From an uncultured Bacteroides sp. (GTDB lineage Bacteria; Bacteroidota; Bacteroidia; Bacteroidales; Bacteroidaceae): a DNA stretch of 7,860 bases. A program made the position numbers and the translations under genes. How positions within the stretch are numbered: position 1 is the stretch's first letter; every line of letters starts with the position of its first letter. The notes under the pieces were generated by a model. The model did no database searches and was not told the DNA's origin. It saw only the letters and a list, made by a program, of their open reading frames with translations. The DNA is taken from positions 1 to 7,860 of the forward strand of contig CAKUYM010000196.1 in assembly GCA_934716785.1 (NCBI GenBank), written 5' to 3'. Shown here in pieces: positions 6,161 to 7,860 of the stretch.

Positions 6161-6280
6161 TGTATTATTTTAGAATTATCTTTCAATGAATAGGTAAATA
6201 AATTCGTGATATGTATAATTTTCTCTATAAAAGCAAGCACTTGGAAGCTCGTTTAATACTTTTCCGGGTTTTATAGGCTT

Positions 6281-7321
6281 TTATGGCTTGGTAATTTCTC
6301 CTGTCAAGCAGGAGTTCATCTTATATCGTATTTCTCGATTGGACAATCCATGTCCTAATAGAAACATCAATTTGGTGATGGCACATTCGGGGGTACTGTC
6401 ATATCCACTGATAACGCCGGCTTCCAAGAGATGCATCCCTGTCTCATAACGTCCCATTTCTACAGCTCCGGAGGCGCATTGGGTGATGTTGACGATGATA
6501 ATCCCCCGTTCGGTCGCTTCTTTCAATTGGCGGATAAACCACTCTTTTTGTGGTGCGTTCCCCGATCCGAAGGTCTTCATTACCACGGCTTTCAGTCCGG
6601 GAACGTGCAGGAGAGAGGTCACGATATCCTCTTGAATGCCGGGAAAGAGCGTCAATATGACTACGTTTGTATCAAACAGATAATGCGGCTTCAGCGGTTT
6701 GGAAGGGTCGGGCTTACGGATGAGATTGGGTTCGTATTTGATATGGATACCTACGCGCGCCAATGGCGGATAGTTGAAAGACCGGAATGCGTTGAAATTT
6801 TCCGCATTGATTTTGGTGGTGCGGTTGCCGCGCATCAGATGATTCTCGAAAAATATACATACTTCGGGAACGATGGCTGTACCGTCGGGATTCTTGGCGG
6901 CAGCGATTTCAATGGCGGTAATAAGATTTTCTTTTCCATCCGTTCGCAGAGTTCCGATGGGAAGTTGCGAACCGGTGAGGATAACAGGCTTGCTCAGGTT
7001 TTCGAGCATAAAGCTTAAAGCGGAAGCGGTGTACGCCATGGTATCTGTCCCGTGGAGGATGACGAATCCATCAAAATAATCATAGTTGTAGTTGATAATC
7101 TTTACCAATTTTGCCCAATAAGCAGGTTCCATATCCGAAGAGTCGAGAGGTGGCTCGAATTGATAGGAAGAGATGCGGTAGTTGAACCTTTTCAGCTCGG
7201 GGACATGTTTGAGCAGATGGTCGAAATTAAAGTTCTCTAAAGCACCCGTTTCCGGATTTTCTATCATTCCGATAGTTCCACCCGTATAAATCAATAAAAC
7301 AGAGGGAGTCTCTACTTTCAT
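6281..7321 (-). CDS. ansA: Type I L-asparaginase
   Basis: A 346-residue cytoplasmic enzyme that hydrolyses L-asparagine to aspartate and ammonia. It has no signal peptide, as expected for type I. Diagnostic motifs are YTGGTIGMI (residues 12-20, with the nucleophile Thr region), DSSDM (60-64), and HGTDT (90-94) in a long stretch almost identical to E. coli AnsA as I remember it (HGTDTMAYTASALSFMLENL), followed by TGSQLP and GNRTTK. Length fits the family. Both flanks are intergenic and a promoter box lies about 28 bases before the ATG, so it is probably transcribed alone. AAAGG lies just before the start codon. No strong terminator is seen after the stop codon. Confidence 0.95.
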   Translation of the reverse strand: MKVETPSVLLIYTGGTIGMIENPETGALENFNFDHLLKHVPELKRFNYRISSYQFEPPLDSSDMEPAYWAKLVKIINYNYDYFDGFVILHGTDTMAYTASALSFMLENLSKPVILTGSQLPIGTLRTDGKENLITAIEIAAAKNPDGTAIVPEVCIFFENHLMRGNRTTKINAENFNAFRSFNYPPLARVGIHIKYEPNLIRKPDPSKPLKPHYLFDTNVVILTLFPGIQEDIVTSLLHVPGLKAVVMKTFGSGNAPQKEWFIRQLKEATERGIIIVNITQCASGAVEMGRYETGMHLLEAGVISGYDSTPECAITKLMFLLGHGLSNREIRYKMNSCLTGEITKP

Positions 7322-7349
7322 AACCTTTGAATTTCTGTTAAAACGCTGA

Positions 7350-7364
7350 CAAAGATATATCTTT
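7350..7364 (-). promoter_or_regulatory. ansA promoter box within a palindrome
   Basis: On the minus strand TATCTTTG (7357-7350) matches the TAnnTTTG box; no clear TTTG box is found 19-21 bases upstream. The box overlaps a perfect 14-base palindrome, AAAGATATATCTTT, at 7351-7364, which could be an operator. A second inverted repeat, TATAAATAT and ATATTTATA with a 2-base gap, lies upstream at 7420-7439. Confidence 0.5.
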
Positions 7365-7480
7365 ATTGTAAATTATGGATGGTAAATTGCGAATTTGTTT
7401 GTAGTTTGCACTAAAATGTTATAAATATGAATATTTATACGCGATAATTCGATTGTTTAAAAGAAAAAACTTCCGTATCA

Positions 7481-7551
7481 TTAAAAAGAAGCAGCCAAAG
7501 GACCGTGTGGATTGTGTATGCCGACATTCCGTCCGGTTGCTTTGACTGCTT
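7481..7551 (-). terminator. Long structured terminator after trpA
   Basis: On the minus strand AAGCAG (7551-7546) pairs with CTGCTT (7494-7489) and CAAAG with CTTTG. ACCG then pairs with CGGT, and an inner GGA-A-TGT pairs with ACA-A-TCC around an 8-base loop. The tail is CTTTTTAA. The stem begins about 45 bases after the trpA stop codon, so it should end the trp transcript. Confidence 0.75.
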
Positions 7552-7598
7552 GCATAAAAGCGGGTTGTTATTATGCTTGCATAAGTGGGTTATAATTA
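7547..7598. repeat. Imperfect tandem repeat of about 26 bases
   Basis: Two copies begin with TGCTTGCATAA (7547 and 7574), continue with similar GGGTT-containing sequence and end in ATTA. The second copy runs into the trpA stop codon and the first overlaps the base of the terminator stem. Confidence 0.7.
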
Positions 7599-7860
7599 TT
7601 TCGTCAATGCTTCTTTCAATCTGAGGATAGCCTTTTCCGGATCTTTTTCTTCCTCAAGCAATGTGACAAATTTACTGCCGATGATGGCTCCCGAAGCATG
7701 TTCGCAGGCTGCTTGGAAAGTTGCCTTGTTGGAGATACCGAATCCCACCATCAGTGAGTTATTCAGATGCATATCTTCTATCTTTTTGAAGTACGCCCGT
7801 TTCTGTTCGTTGAAATCCTGCTGCGCTCCGGTGGTTGCCGCCGATGAAACCATATAGATG
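7596..7860 (-). CDS. trpA: Tryptophan synthase alpha subunit, C-terminal part
   Basis: The frame is open to the right edge of the window, so only the last 88 or so residues are seen. TrpA cleaves indole-3-glycerol phosphate to indole and glyceraldehyde-3-phosphate and passes the indole to TrpB. The visible part carries [12 protein letters not shown], the Bacteroides form of the conserved YxxSxxxxTG phosphate-binding region. It is followed by VGFGISN and GAIIGSKFV near the end of the barrel and a C-terminal helix (AILRLKEAL). The catalytic Glu and Asp lie upstream, outside the window. Being followed by a strong terminator, trpA is probably the last gene of the trp operon, as is usual. Confidence 0.92.
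   Translation of the reverse strand, partial: IYMVSSAATTGAQQDFNEQKRAYFKKIEDMHLNNSLMVGFGISNKATFQAACEHASGAIIGSKFVTLLEEEKDPEKAILRLKEALTK

Noticed and set aside
6240..6281. Terminator directly after ansA
   Set aside because: Only a weak CAAG/CTTG inverted repeat followed by a few T residues was seen; too short to call.
6431..7018. Long plus-strand frame of 195 codons opposite ansA
   Set aside because: It is antisense to a gene with clear family motifs and its translation shows no recognisable domain.

Overview
The window looks like a Bacteroides chromosome segment or that of a close relative in Bacteroidales. The evidence is several promoters of the phylum type (TTTG, 19-21 bases, TAnnTTTG), mostly weak Shine-Dalgarno sequences, a LruC-domain surface protein, an L-asparaginase I and a trpA with Bacteroides-like sequence. 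No mobile element, CRISPR array, tRNA or rRNA was seen.

Left part, plus strand (1-2286): the 3' end of a LruC/DUF4842-type exported protein, then a two-gene unit. Its first gene is a hemerythrin-like di-iron protein of the YtfE/RIC type. The second, overlapping it by 11 bases, is a LuxR-type regulator broken by an out-of-frame internal deletion. The deletion removes most of the helix-turn-helix while both flanks remain recognisable.

Non-coding stretch (2287-2936): a strong Bacteroides promoter on the plus strand leads into about 270 bases with no usable reading frame, ending in a clear intrinsic terminator. This is a good candidate small RNA. On the minus strand a second promoter-like sequence and a terminator hairpin lie about 100 bases apart. 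They could bound another small RNA, or the hairpin may simply end the next operon.

Centre, minus strand (2937-6049, read right to left): a compact operon of four genes. They are a stand-alone CheY-like receiver, a phosphoglycosyltransferase (initiating sugar transferase) with a receiver-like N-terminal domain lacking the phosphoacceptor, a membrane-anchored glycosyltransferase-2-like protein lacking the DxD motif, and a left-handed beta-helix acetyltransferase. My inference is that it makes or modifies a lipid-linked surface glycan and that the phospho-signalling protein controls the initiating enzyme. This operon is the most interesting part of the window.

Right part, minus strand (6281-7860): ansA (type I L-asparaginase) as a single gene with its own promoter box, then the 3' end of trpA, followed by a long, well-paired terminator and a short imperfect tandem repeat.
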